The position numbers and the translations under genes are program-made. Shown here in pieces: positions 25,001 through 36,900 of a DNA stretch of 64,000 nt. Position 1 is the stretch's first letter; each line of letters begins with the position of its first letter. The notes beneath the pieces are model-generated. The model was not told where the DNA came from. It worked only from the letters and a program-made list of their open reading frames with translations, and did not search any database. Origin of the DNA: Daucus carota subsp. sativus (Eukaryota > Streptophyta > Magnoliopsida > Apiales > Apiaceae); the NCBI RefSeq assembly GCF_001625215.2, contig NC_030387.2, positions 26,796,517-26,860,516 on the forward strand, read 5' to 3'.

Positions 25001-25754
25001 GAATAATAGTTGCTTCTGCTTCAAAATTTATTTATGATATTGATGTTCTTATTTTATTGAATAATATTGTTGATCATCTTGATTGTGATAGAATTGGATA
25101 GTTTTCTAAACTTGGACCAGATGAATGGTCAGACCAGATGAGTGGTCACTTTAGGCCAATGTGTGCCTTGGATCCAATAAACGAGCATGGTGGGACCTGC
25201 TCGGGGTTAGTGTCTGACTGATCAGCAGCCTAACCTTTGATTTTTAAAATAAATTTAATATCCAATTCTAATCAATGTTCTAAAAACAAATCTTGGTATT
25301 GAGATTGATTCCTTGAGACACTGGTTTCCTTCAGCTTATGATTAATATTTTAAATTGATATTGTTATCCTTGCTGAGCTGGTTAGCTCACTCTTGCGGTA
25401 TTTTATGTTCTTTCCAGTGAAGGCAGAGAAAGTTGGTAACGATGACCCTCAGGCTAGTAGTAAGGTCAGGATTCCAGGCTAGGAGATGAAGAGAGCTATC
25501 AGCAGCACCTGGCTTTTCATATATGTACTAGTTTGAATAACGAGACACAAATGGCGTGTAAGCTTGTAAGATTTAAGTTTTTATTTTGGGATTTGGGTTT
25601 GTAATAATTAAAGTTGTGTTGTGGCTTGTTTTATACTTTAACCTGTTGCGATCCAAGGACAGTGAAGGGTCACTATATATATTATATCATTAATTACAGG
25701 TTTATGTTGAGATGTGGACCCCAAACTTCTGACCCGGGTTTGGAGGGCGCCACA
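22002..25754 (+). repeat. 3' LTR (3,753 bp)
   Basis: Same length, termini and internal features as the 5' LTR, including the small open frames, TATA box and 57-bp minisatellite. Followed at once by the GATCC duplication and LINE sequence. Confidence 0.97.
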
Positions 25755-26273
25755 GATCCCCTGTGGAAATCTAACCCTTCAGGAGCGATTAACATATACC
25801 AGAATAGACTTAGTGAGGAGTACTGGAAGTATAAATTTCTATCTCATAAGATTGTGTGCGCAACCGATGGTGCATGGGGTCAAATTAATGACGGACCATT
25901 CAGAGGAGCTATTGGAGGTAGAATTCTCAACAATCTCGGAAAAATTATTCATGTTTTCTCTATTCCAGTTCAAGTTGATAGCAGCCTACAAGCAGAAATT
26001 GAGGCCATAGTTTATGTTTTAGATTTAATTACGCTCCACTACGGTCAAACTACACAAGTAGCCATCTGCTCAGATTCAACAGAGGCGCTACAACTCCTAC
26101 GAAAAGGGGTAGACCTCAGTAAAATCTTGAAAAGATCTGTACAAGATTTCACTGGTGTCCTCTCCTCAAATGTTAGTCTGCATTATGTCTCTCGAGACCT
26201 AAATACAGAAGCAGATACTCTGGCAAAGGATGGTCTTTATAGAGTATCAGAAGCAATTTATTGGACCTCATGA
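25755..26273 (+). CDS. LINE ORF2, distal part: RNase H domain with intact catalytic residues
   Basis: Counting the GATCC duplication once, the LINE frame continues in phase from the RT half into this segment, giving an RNase H domain at the C-terminus of ORF2. The four acidic catalytic positions are visible: CATDGAW (Asp), SLQAEIEAIVY (Glu), CSDSTEALQLL (Asp) and RDLNTEADTLAKDG (Asp). C-terminal RNase H domains are known in some plant L1-like LINEs. The frame stops at TGA (26271-26273), which overlaps the ATG of the next frame. Confidence 0.88.
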   Translation, partial: DPLWKSNPSGAINIYQNRLSEEYWKYKFLSHKIVCATDGAWGQINDGPFRGAIGGRILNNLGKIIHVFSIPVQVDSSLQAEIEAIVYVLDLITLHYGQTTQVAICSDSTEALQLLRKGVDLSKILKRSVQDFTGVLSSNVSLHYVSRDLNTEADTLAKDGLYRVSEAIYWTS

Positions 26274-27232
26274 TAGTTAAGACAAGTGCTTTTGAAGGCT
26301 TTTTGACAGCATATCTTCTGCAATTGCGAGATGGATACTATGAACAGTTGTCTCTCCGTAAATCCTGGAAATTCAGATTTTTATCCTCAGGATTTAGGAG
26401 CTCTGTATTATCCATCAGATCTTCTAAGGTTACTCTTTCTTTGATTTTTGCCTATATATACCTCCCCCCTGGTATATGGTTCAAGATATCGTTGTTTCTA
26501 TGTGAGCCTCTCCATAATCCTCCCATGGATTACATGTGGGAACCTCCAGAGGCTGCTTTTGTGAAAATAAATGTTCATTGCCTCACTGTCGCTCAGCCGC
26601 TTCTCAATGGCAACTCCAATAGTGTGGGAGTAATAGTTCGGGACCCAACTGGTAAGGAGCTTTGGAGTGCAGCTGGTCCGATGCCAGGAAAATCAAAGCT
26701 TCAGGCTACGGTGTGGGGCATTTATCATGGAGCTCTGCAATGTCATCAGCTTAAGAAATGGAAAACTCATACCGAAACTGATCACTGGGGTGCCGTAGAG
26801 GCAATAAGTTTTCAAGAGGAATTTCAACAACAGGAGGATATTCAAGAGGTCCTGCGACTCTTCAACACCCTGCATGCTAACAACTTTCAGGTTGGACTCA
26901 CAAGTCGCACTATCACTCGAGTTCCTGTCTCGCTGAATGGAGCTGCAGTCTTTCTAGCTCAGTTTGGCTTGGACAATCTGTCCTGCTTTGTCGAGACCCC
27001 AGGCTCATGGGGTGAAAAGCAGCTCATTCTAGAAAGGGACATGGGCCGCATGCTTACTCTAACCCCGCCGGAAAACTTCGGTCTAGGAGAAGTAATTGAT
27101 GCAGAGGAGGAGCAAGTAGATGAAGTGGTCTCCCTGGTAGTCCCTGCCTCCACGGCTGAAGAATCAACTTTGAAGAAGCTTCTTTCCTATCCTGCAATAG
27201 TATGCAAAGCCATTGCGAATAGATGGTTTTAG
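26270..27232 (+). CDS. LINE downstream frame with a degenerate second RNase H-like domain
   Basis: A 320-codon frame whose ATG (26270-26272) overlaps the ORF2 stop as ATGA. Residues 1-84 are not recognisable. Residues about 85-225 follow the plant RNase H-like pattern (MWEPPEAAFVKINV, VGVIVRDPTGKELWSA, TETDHWGAVEAI, LNGAAVFLAQFGLDN). Three of the four catalytic acids are replaced: the first Asp by His (KINVHC), the Glu by Gln (KLQATVWGIYHGA) and the last Asp by Ala (NGAAVFLA). The third Asp is kept (ETDH). The C-terminal 90 residues are acidic (IDAEEEQVDEVV). It could be a captured host fragment, a tether-like structural copy, or a real second protein of the LINE. An open frame this long argues against simple 3' UTR. 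Confidence 0.65.
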   Translation: MIVKTSAFEGFLTAYLLQLRDGYYEQLSLRKSWKFRFLSSGFRSSVLSIRSSKVTLSLIFAYIYLPPGIWFKISLFLCEPLHNPPMDYMWEPPEAAFVKINVHCLTVAQPLLNGNSNSVGVIVRDPTGKELWSAAGPMPGKSKLQATVWGIYHGALQCHQLKKWKTHTETDHWGAVEAISFQEEFQQQEDIQEVLRLFNTLHANNFQVGLTSRTITRVPVSLNGAAVFLAQFGLDNLSCFVETPGSWGEKQLILERDMGRMLTLTPPENFGLGEVIDAEEEQVDEVVSLVVPASTAEESTLKKLLSYPAIVCKAIANRWF

Positions 27233-27453
27233 GTCTCAGTGGTTTTCTTTTGATGTATCTTGCTCTGGTAGCAGGCCCTGTCCTTAGCTCGTTTTTCCTA
27301 TATTCGTAGTTGTATTATTTGCTTTAGGTTAATCTAGTTGTTTCTTTTTGCCAGAGGCTTGGTCGTTTGTTTGCCTCTGGATCGGTTGTATGGCTTTCAG
27401 CCTCCTTTCTCTAATTCCACTGGCTTATCAAAAAAAAACTACTATATTTTACA
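27233..27453 (+). other. LINE 3' UTR, poly(A) and target duplication
   Basis: About 190 bp of T-rich 3' UTR including GCCTCTGGATCGGTTG and the end TGGCTTATC, then eight or nine A residues and the right copy of the 16-bp duplication (27438-27453). Confidence 0.85.
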
Positions 27454-29427
27454 AACTAAATTCCAACAGTTATATTTCATCAAATTGTACATAAATGGCA
27501 TGTTTGTTAGAAGTCTAACACATTAGCATACTATAATTAAATTTACAAATATAATTTCGAATAACATATAATTATTCATGTGTTGATCAAATGCGGAAGA
27601 AGAAAGTGCTACTAACGATGATTGATGCTGATCAATATTATCATATAACATTATCAATGTTTAGAGCAATGTGATATTATGTCACGGTGAATCAATAATG
27701 AATCATCGCGCGTTTTAATCGAAATAAATAAGAAGGTCATACATGACTTTATGATAATTATTTTTTGATATTCTCAAATATCAAGATGAAACTTTTTGTA
27801 AAAGATTTCAGAAGCATCGATCATTATTTTTATCGAATTCGAGAACCAACTACAATTCATGATAGTTATATTATCTAAAGAATTGATGTCGTGTGCATTA
27901 ACGAATTATCATTTCTATAAAAGATGACAGATGCAATAAGAATGCTTGCATATGAAACACTCATCGATGCTAATGATAGTTATGTAAACATTGACGAAAG
28001 CACAGTAATAGAGAGTTTAAGGGGATTTGTTAAAGTAAATGTCGAAATATTTAATAAGACCAAAGAATGAAAATATGGCTAGATGGTTAAATTGTTGGCC
28101 GAGAACAAATGTTGCGATTTTTCCTGTTTGTATGTTCGGTAGTATTAATTGTATGCATTTTAAAGTGGGAAAAATGTATATCTCTATGGCAAGTTATGTT
28201 TATTGGTCATGTTTTTGAACCCACTATCATCTTAGAAACATGTATTTTTTGGATTAACTAGAGATCATTAAATGATATTAATTTATGGATCATTCCAATT
28301 TATTTCAACAATTAGTGGAAGGTTATGAATCAAAAATGAGATATAATATCGATAGATGTAATATAATATGTGTTATTATCTTATTAATGGTATATATGTC
28401 TTTCTTGGCACATGTTTGTTAAACTATTCCATCCCTTCAACAAAATTAAAAAAAATAATATTTTGTAGCAGCACTAGGAGCTGTTAGAAAAAATGTTGAG
28501 CTGGCTTTTAAAGTACTGCAATATTGTAGCACCCCCATCTTAAAATTAGGAATACTTACAAATCCAAGCGAATAGGATACTAGCAAATCTCAAATAATAA
28601 CAAATAAATCTAACAGTCTCTAAAGTAGTCTCTAAAATGATTTAGATCTTTCAAAATAATTTAATCCAAAAAATATTATTAAGTTGAATCTCTAAACAAT
28701 AAAATCTAAAGCGAAGGTAGACGTCCGTAAATCAAAGTGAACAACTCTCTATCACACAATCCAAAATTTCCCTACATACCTACTAGAACAAAAAAACGGC
28801 ATGAGCCAAATGCACAATATAAATTTCTAATATTTTTAAAACAAGAAGCATATAAATTATTTTGACAATATTATGAAATAATTAAAACGAAGTTAAAAAG
28901 AGTTGCGTGATTGTCCGTGATCGTCTTGGATTAAGCATGTCAGAATTAAAAAAAGAATTGACGATCAATCTCTCATAATTTAAATATATTTTTTCTCTAA
29001 AAATTATAGAATAATGATAGCCAGTGGATAATGAAAAATATCTAACCAAACTAAAATTACAAATTATACATATCTTATTATAGTTATCATAATTTACATA
29101 TTATTATGAATATAAATATAAGATTTCCCTGCCTTTATTACAAGGATTTGGGCTAGACCCTCAATTTCCGGGCCTGGCCCATCCCACCTACTCTCGGCAA
29201 CCTTCATGATAATTTTTACTGGACTTTAAAACTGAATCCGAATGAACCACCACACTAGGAACTGCCGGAATGGATCACAACTAGACAAACCTGGTTTGTT
29301 GCCGGAAACAAACCGGATGTTTAAAAAATTACAGGACAAAATAGTTCCAAAACTTATATTTTCATTTTAGATTTTTATTCTCAAATTAAGATATGCTATT
29401 CACTGAACTGTTGCATGTTTATACATA
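27454..29427. other. AT-rich intergenic DNA without recognisable genes
   Basis: No supported coding frame. A stretch from about 28,535 begins TGTAGCACCCCCATC, resembling an LTR end, but no partner repeat or internal region was found. Confidence 0.5.
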
Positions 29428-29848
29428 CTAGCCTTTAACCCGTGCGAAGCACGGACGGGTATATAGTTCGTAATTTATTATTTACAATTTTAATTTTAAC
29501 ATCATTTTATTAGTATTTTAATATTAATAGATTGAATTTAATTAAATTATATTATTCGACTGACTATATTTTCTCCCGATTACTTGAAAATGGACAAACC
29601 CTAACAAATATATACTCCCTCCGTCCCATTTTAACTGCTTTTGACTTTTTTACACGTATTTTAAGATGTTAAAAAAGTCGCATCTAAACATAATTATTCT
29701 TTATAAAATTTATATCAAATAAAAGTTTAGAATCTAAGCTTTTGTTTCATATAAGAATTGAATTTTTTTATTGAGTGTAGATATTGTTTTTTTACGTCTC
29801 AATATACGTGTCAAAAAGTCAAACATCAGTTAAAATGGGATACAGGGA

Positions 29849-29896
<48 letters not shown>

Positions 29897-31063
29897 CATT
29901 TAATCCGAATTTAGTACATGTAGATTTAAAAATTAAAAAAATCAGAAAATTCAAATCTTTTCGAAACATAGACGATCTTGTAATACATTTGAAAGATTCA
30001 GTAATCTAATCAATCGAATTTCAACATGATTCTATAATCTTGATTTTTTTGGCAACATAAACTTTTAAGATTAGAATTAGAAAGAGTTATGTAATGTGTG
30101 GTGTTTATATTGATATAGAACACGTTAAAGTTAAAAAGAGTTATATAAAGCTTCTTGTTAAAAAAAGATATTCGAAATTATTATTTATAATTTTATTTAT
30201 AACATCATTATAATTTTTTAATAAAAAATTATATGATAAGGTAGTGTTAGGAGTGTTTTTAGTATTTGAAACTGTTTAACAATGTAAGACTAATAGACTC
30301 CACATTTGTAGACTTGTAGTACCAAAAGGAGAGTACCAAACCAAAAAATATAACTAAAGTATAGTCTATACTATACTATAATAAGCCAACATGGGTATAA
30401 TTTGTAGTCCAAGATTTTAGTTATATTTTTTGGTTTGGTACTCTCCTTTTGGTACTACAATTCTACAAATCTGGAGTCTATTAGTATTATATTGTTAAAC
30501 AGTTTCAAATCTTAAAAACACTCATAACAATCTATTATCATATAATATTTCATTAAAAAAATAATTATACTGATGTTATAAATATACAATTTTGAATATC
30601 ATCTTTTAACAAGAACCTTCATATAACTCTTTTTAATTTTAACGTGTTCTATCTTAATATAAACACGAACCATTATATAACCTTTTGCAACTCTAATCTT
30701 AAAAGTTATTGTTGTCAAAAAACCAAAATTACAAAATTATGTTGAAATTCGATTGATTTACTAAATCTTTCAAAGGTATTACACGATCGGCTATGTTCGG
30801 AAAAGATTTAAATTTTCTGATTTTTTTTATTCTTAAATCTACGTTACTAAATTCGGATTAAATGTACTAAAATCCTGTGTGTGTATTAGGGTTTGTCCAT
30901 TTTCAAATGATCGGGTGAAAATATAGTCAGTTGAATAATATAATTTAATTAAAATTCAATCCGTTAATACTAAAATACTAATAAAATGATGTTAAAATTT
31001 AAATTATAAATAATAAATTACGAACTATATACCTGCCCGTGCTTCGCACGGGTTAAAGGCTAG
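29428..31063. mobile_element. Large palindrome with Helitron-like 3' termini at both ends
   Basis: Two inverted arms of roughly 650 bp (left 29428-30358 including a later MITE insertion; right 30416-31063) around a 57-nt loop. The inner 43 bp of the arms match perfectly. The right end reads CCCGTGCTTCGCACGGG, 7 nt, then CTAG followed by T. That is the hairpin-plus-CTRR layout of a Helitron 3' terminus, inserted before T. The left end is the inverse of the same terminus. No TC-type 5' terminus is seen. Non-coding, very AT-rich. An ordinary foldback element with these ends is an alternative. Confidence 0.75.
29615..29849. mobile_element. Mariner/Stowaway-type MITE inside the palindrome's left arm
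   Basis: 235 bp flanked by TA. Terminal inverted repeats of about 45 bp start CTCCCTCCGTCCCATTTTAA and CTCCCTGTATCCCATTTTAA. It is followed by a (TA)n run to about 29,893. The right arm lacks it, so it arrived after the palindrome formed. Confidence 0.9.
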
Positions 31064-32835
31064 TATAGATATCAAAAGAAAAGGGCTGATAACCACTCTT
31101 TCATGTTATACTGCGGTGATATCAACATCTGCAAGTTGTTAATTGTGATAAGCGCAATCGAATACAAAATTACAATAGCACTTGTTAATGTCTAGTTGCT
31201 TTTCGATTGGAAAAAGACCAAGTATTGGAGGAGCTGTAAATTCCGCATTTAGCCAAATTCCTAGCTTAGCATTTAACCTACCCTGATTGAAAAATTGCCC
31301 TCCTAGCTATCAACTTCTAAAACGACACCTGACATTATAATCATAATTAAGTATTGGTAATGTATATTTTATTTTGTTTTTAGAAATAAGTTATTTATTT
31401 TTGTAAATAGGTGATTTATTTAGATAAATTAAGAATTTTAAATATTATAAATATATAATATTAAAAATATTATATAAATATAAGGATTTTTCCATAACAA
31501 GTAGTAATTTTTGTTTTTATTATCAAATTTGTATTGCAATATTATATGTCCGAATATGTCGACACACATAATAATCATGATCCTAAATTATATTTAAAAT
31601 CCGGTATTTATGTTGAATTAAGATTATTTAAGACCTATTAAAATATACCGAATTATTTGAAATTGACGATTTTTTCAAGATTCTATAAAATGATTGCATT
31701 TATAAAATATGTTAATGTGTTTCATGTTTGTAAAATTATTATTAATTTATTAAAATTTTAGTAAAACACGACCCCTTCGTGTTGCATAATTTAAAAATTA
31801 AATTAGCCAAACATGCATGAGATTGATGCGAGCCGACTTTTCTTGACTTTTTGTTCGCTTCTTCCTTTTTCCTTCAAAAATGACTACTAATGTCACCAGA
31901 AGAACACACACCTTTCTGCATCATATTAAAATGCATGCGCACGCAGCCTGTAGTATGCATTTTCATGCTAGCGCACGCACCAGACGTCCACACCTACAAG
32001 ATTTCGAAAGAGTTTAATTTCAGACCTACATAATATTCAAACGAGGTTAAGTTAATTTTATTGAAATTATATGCATGCGTGTTTAGATTACGTTACAGAA
32101 TTTGCAAGGTTATAAGTTGAAGATTTAAACTAGACAAGCCTAGATTTTGATAGCACTGTCGTTAAATATAAAACCCCGGCCAATTCGTACTCTATCAGTC
32201 TAATTGACTGGAGGGTTAATAATTAATATAATTATGTACTAGTAAGATATTGCCAAGAAATTGTTAATATATATACGTCGATCACTTTTGAAATATATGG
32301 ATATGTAAAAGGACTCCAAGTCTCCAACTTTATGTCAATTTCATATCCACACCACATATTATTGTCGGCCATTTAACTATTTTTATGCATCAGCTCTACT
32401 TAATTTTGCAAATACATATTTGTTTCCCGTTCTTCCTGGATGTCACCATAATTAATATCTATTCTGTTAAAGTTCATGATTTTTCCTTTATTTTCGTGGA
32501 ATATTCAAAAATAAAGGTAGATCTTCATGTTTGTTTCCTTCTTTCTTCCTCCTTTTTCCTCTCCACCTTATTCTTCCTTTCCGTGGATTTTTGTCCTTCA
32601 TCTGGGTTTTCTTCTCGGTCATTAAAGTATTATTTGCTAAATTTCCGGGGCCATCTCTGCATGGCCTTCGGTTAGTCGATAAACTTTTTTTAATGAAAAT
32701 TCTCCTTTCTTTTTAGTTCCGCGGATTTTGTTTTCTTTTAAGTGTTTTTTTTACGGCATCATAAATTTTTATCTAATTTCTTGTGGGACTTTTTGACATG
32801 CCCTTTGATTGGATAAAAGTTTTTATATATGAAAA
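31064..32835. other. Intergenic DNA, no gene found
   Basis: AT-rich with no supported exon. Near 31,930-31,980 there is a cluster of ATGCATGCGCACGC-like motifs that may be a small inverted structure. Confidence 0.45.
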
Positions 32836-33960
32836 CTAGTTTATAAAGCCGCGCTTCGCGGCGGCGTTATAAATTTTTTTATAAATTTTGATACGAATTA
32901 ATGTTATAATTGTATAAAAGTTATTTCAACTCATGTTCCTGTTAACATATCATTATAATTAATATAAAAATTTGTTTAAGTGGTCCTCCCATCAAAGATA
33001 ATATTAATCAATAATTATTATAATTATGATAAAATTAAATATAATAATATAAATAAAAATTAGTTTGAGCCGCTCTCTTGTCAAACACAATACTAATAAC
33101 AAACAATTATAATATAGATATTAGTTTGAGTCATCCTACCATCAACCACAATACAAATAAAAAAAATATTATAATTATGATAAAGTTAAAGATTATAATT
33201 GGATAAAAATTATTTTAAGTCATGGTCCCGTTTTAATAAAAAAAATACATTATTACTTAAATAAAAATTTGTTTTAGCCGCTTTCCTGTCAAACATAATG
33301 TTAATGGAAAATTTATTATTATTTTGATAAAAATTAATTTGGGCCGCCCTCCCCTCAAACACAATACTAATTAAAAATCTTTTTTATAAATTTTGATACG
33401 AATTAATATTAAAATTGCATAAAAGTTATTTTGAGCCATGTTTCCGTTAAACATATCATTAATAAAAAAACATTATAATTAATATAAAAATTTGTTTAAG
33501 TGGCCCTCCTGTCAAACACAATACTAATAAAAAAAATTGTTTGATCCGCCCTCCAATTAAAGACAATATTAATCAATAATTATTATAATTATGATAAAAT
33601 TGAATATATAATATAGATAAAAATTAGTTTGAGCCGGTCTCTTGTCAAACACAGTACTAATAACAAAAAATTATAATATAGATATTAGTTTGAGTCGCCC
33701 TACCGTCAAACGCACTACTAATAAAAAATTATTATAATTATGATGAAGGTAAAGATTATATTTGGATGAAAATTATTTTAAGCCGTGGTCCCGTTTTAAC
33801 AAAAAAATCATATTATAACTTAGATAAAAAATTATTGGCCACTTTCCCGTCCAACATAATACTAATAGAAAATTTATTATTATTTAGATAAAGCTAGTTT
33901 GGCCGCCTCCCGTGCCCGTCAAACACAATACTAATTAAGAATCATTTACATTATCATAAA
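32836..33960 (-). mobile_element. Probable non-autonomous Helitron, 3' end at left (boundary at right unknown)
   Basis: On the minus strand a GC hairpin (CCGCGAAGCGCGG) is followed by 9 nt and CTAG (32836-32839), then T: the layout of a Helitron 3' terminus. The interior to the right is AT-rich and repetitive. The 5' TC terminus could not be located; the right edge given is only the end of the tandem repeats. Confidence 0.55.
32876..33960. repeat. Two-copy tandem repeat, period about 505 bp, with shorter subrepeats
   Basis: Copies start near 32876 and 33381 with TTTTTATAAATTTTGATACG. Each copy holds several diverged units of about 70-100 bp built around AAAAATTAGTTTGAGCCG and GTCAAACACAATACTAAT. 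Divergence between copies is visible, so the duplication is not recent. Confidence 0.85.
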
Positions 33961-36900
33961 ATCAATATATGATTCCTATTTTATATAGCCTATTTTATTT
34001 GTTAATTATTTTCATTTTATGATTCCTATTTATTAGTTAAAATTTGTTATACTTTTATGGTTCTAATTTTTTTGCTATTAGTTTTTTTAATGATTAATAT
34101 CTTTACAATCTTTTATTTTCTATTCAAAATAAAAATTGTACGTATTACCTTACAAATCTTAAATATAAATTTTATTTTATCTATGATTATTAATTTAAAT
34201 AAATATAATCCTATTTCTTTTAGGATTCCTAAATAAGAAAAGAATTGTATTATCTTTAGAATCCAAAACGAAAAGAATTGTATTAACTTTTGGAATCCTT
34301 GAACTTAATTTTATAAATTATAATTATATTTTTTATCCGAAATTTAAGAAAATTATGAGAAAAGAATTTCATTATTTTTAGAATCCAATAAAAAAGAATT
34401 GTATTACCTTTAAGATCCTTGAACTTAATTTTTTGAATTATAATTTTATTTTCTATTCGAAATTCAAGAATATTATAAGACTGAATCGAATTGTTATCGA
34501 GATTGATTGTAAATTCATGCATACTATTTGAATGAGGGTGCGAAGATCTCAAAAATGTTTTCATGATCAAGATGCTATCTTCTTGATCATTATGGAACGA
34601 CGTTAGTTTAGTGCTACAACTTTTGAAAATAAGAATTGTATTTTTTAACCTGATTTTTATGTTATAATTTTATTTTCAATTTGAAATTTAATTAAGAAAA
34701 TTATAAGACTAAATTCAATAATTCTAGACACGCCGAGTTAATAAATTTTATGATTTGAACATATCGTGTCATCTAATTTATTATTTGTGTCTACTATTTA
34801 AATTTTATGATTCGAACATATCGTGTTATCTAATTTATTATTTGTGTCTACTATTTAGATTTTTAAGCACAGTTGTAATTACGGACGTAGTATTAGATTA
34901 TTCTTCTATATATCTTATCGAAAATAAAATTTTATAATATAAAATTCAACTACATATTCAATATATCTTATCGAAAATCAGAATTGTACATATTATCTTA
35001 CAAATCTTAAATATAAATTGTATTTTATTTATTATTGTTCGTTTGAATAAATATAATCCTATTCTTTTTAGAATTACTAAATAAGAAAAGAATTGTAATA
35101 TCTTTAGAATTCAATAAGAAATACTAAATAAAAAAAAGAATCGTATCATCTTTAGATTTCAATAAGAAATACCAAATAAGAAAAGAGTTGTATGATCTTT
35201 AGAATTCAATACGAAAAGAATTGTATCATCTTTAGAATTCTTGAACCTTATTTTTTGAATTATAACTATATTTTCTCTCCGAAATTTAAGAAAAATCAGA
35301 AGAATGAATCGAGCAATTGTAGAGACGCCCGCATCCTCCTTTATATATATATATTGAAGCTCTTCCGATTCTTTCAGTATAGTATTTCGGTACAATTTAC
35401 TGACGTGAAAGTCTTATGCCAAGAAAAAAGGGCAGAATTTCAGTGTTTAACTTCAAATGTCCAGAGTTTAACGCATTTTTCTCGCACAATAATTACAGTT
35501 GAGCAATTAAATTCTTGCACGTAATTAATTTTAAGCAAATTCAAGTTAAACTCCTTTTATTAAGTGGTACAGGACTAAATATGAGTAGTATTATATTTAT
35601 ATATCTCAAATTTTGTTTAATTTTATTTTAAATTTTTTTACATATGATTGATTTTAATTGGATATCCATATATTCAGAATCTTATTATTTTAGTTTGAAT
35701 AAAATAAATCATACATTATCAATTAATAATTTGAAATATCTATCATTTTTCAGTAGATAAACCCGACATACATAATTAACGCAAATCAAATCGAACGGCT
35801 ACCTCCAAGAGAGTCCTTGCAAAGAAGGAAATGGTTATCCAGACCAGAAGGAATTTGTTGTCGACTTCTCCACATATGTAACGTGACTAATATATACACT
35901 GTAAAACAACACTTAAAATTTAACAAGAATTGTTATATTCAAATAATATTTGTTGAATTCGCGAAATTTACCGCTACAGCATCACTTTTTTCTTTCTTTG
36001 TTTCTTGTAAATGTTATACACATGTTTCTACAAAATAAACTTATTTAGAAGACTGAAGTTCTTATTAAATTTATGAGCATATTTGGTCCGTTGCTTAAAA
36101 ATATATGAAAATTTCTATTTGTCGTATCCGTATAAATGAATGTGAATATTTTAATCCATGCATGCAGCTGTGTGATTTGATCCGCACAAACAAGACATTA
36201 TAAAAGACGAGGATGGTTACTAATACGAGCTTTTTCTTAATTAGAAATTGAACTGATGATAGTTATCAAAACATAGTTATAACCGTTGGTGGCCAAGTGA
36301 TAACCAGCTTGCCGTATAATGATATTGCAAGTTGTAAGAGGTAAGAGATGATAACTGATAAGGCGTGTATAAATCGAATACCTTAACGGCTTGATTAATA
36401 TAAAGGAGGTGTTTTATCTGTTTGCAATTACAAGTATCTACTCGAGGTACAAAATGTCTATTTTTAACCAACTTTATTTGACTTTGTTGTTGTTTCGATT
36501 AATATCTTGTAGAACCTGTTTAGACTACTTGCAAAATTAAGAACTCTTACACGAGGAATATGAGCTTGTTTGTCCCAGCTTTAAGTTGGGATTTAAAATT
36601 GTTTTTAACTTTAATTTCTGCATTAATCACATATCTACCATACTCGGGGTAAATCCTAGTTAATTGAATTCATTTATTTCAATTTGAAGAAAAGATCACT
36701 ATTTAGTGCGCAATATCTTGTGTAACATGCTCTCTGTGACTACTCAATAATTAACCTTTGCGTAATAAACAAAGAATGCTTTACGTGTGTTTTCACTAGT
36801 ATTACCTGGTATAAATAAAATGTGTCCTTGTAAGTCATCATCATCAAAATTGCCAGCCAAAAAAGACTTATTTCTCAGTTTCTTTGCAGATGGAAATTCT

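Larger units (their letters stand above)
12369..25754 (+). mobile_element. Ty3/gypsy chromovirus, Tekay/Del type, 13,386 bp, nested in the LINE
   Basis: Complete element: 3,753-bp LTRs beginning TG and ending CA, an initiator-Met-tRNA primer binding site, an accessory ORF, gag-pol, a purine-rich tract, and a 5-bp target duplication GATCC (12364-12368 and 25755-25759). The domain order protease, RT, RNase H, integrase marks Ty3/gypsy. The integrase C-terminus ends in a chromodomain-like segment (VERPMEILDRREKVLR, then LVRVLWRNPKVEESTWE), as in Tekay/Del chromoviruses, a group with long LTRs. The LTRs have equal length and look identical wherever compared, so the insertion is very young. One frameshift breaks pol near 20655. 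Confidence 0.95.
10246..27437 (+). mobile_element. L1-like LINE, 5'-truncated, split by an LTR retrotransposon
   Basis: A 16-bp target-site duplication, ACTACTATATTTTACA, is found at 10230-10245 and 27438-27453. The right copy directly follows a short poly(A) at 27430-27437. Without the embedded 13.4-kb LTR element the LINE is about 3.8 kb. It starts inside the reverse transcriptase domain, so ORF1 and the endonuclease are missing, which is ordinary 5' truncation during target-primed reverse transcription. The coding frame has no internal stop on either side of the later insertion and continues in phase across it, so both insertions are probably fairly recent. Confidence 0.93.

Noticed and set aside
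28535..29100. Possible LTR fragment starting TGTAGCACCCCC
   Set aside because: Only the terminal bases look LTR-like; no second copy, target duplication or internal region was found.
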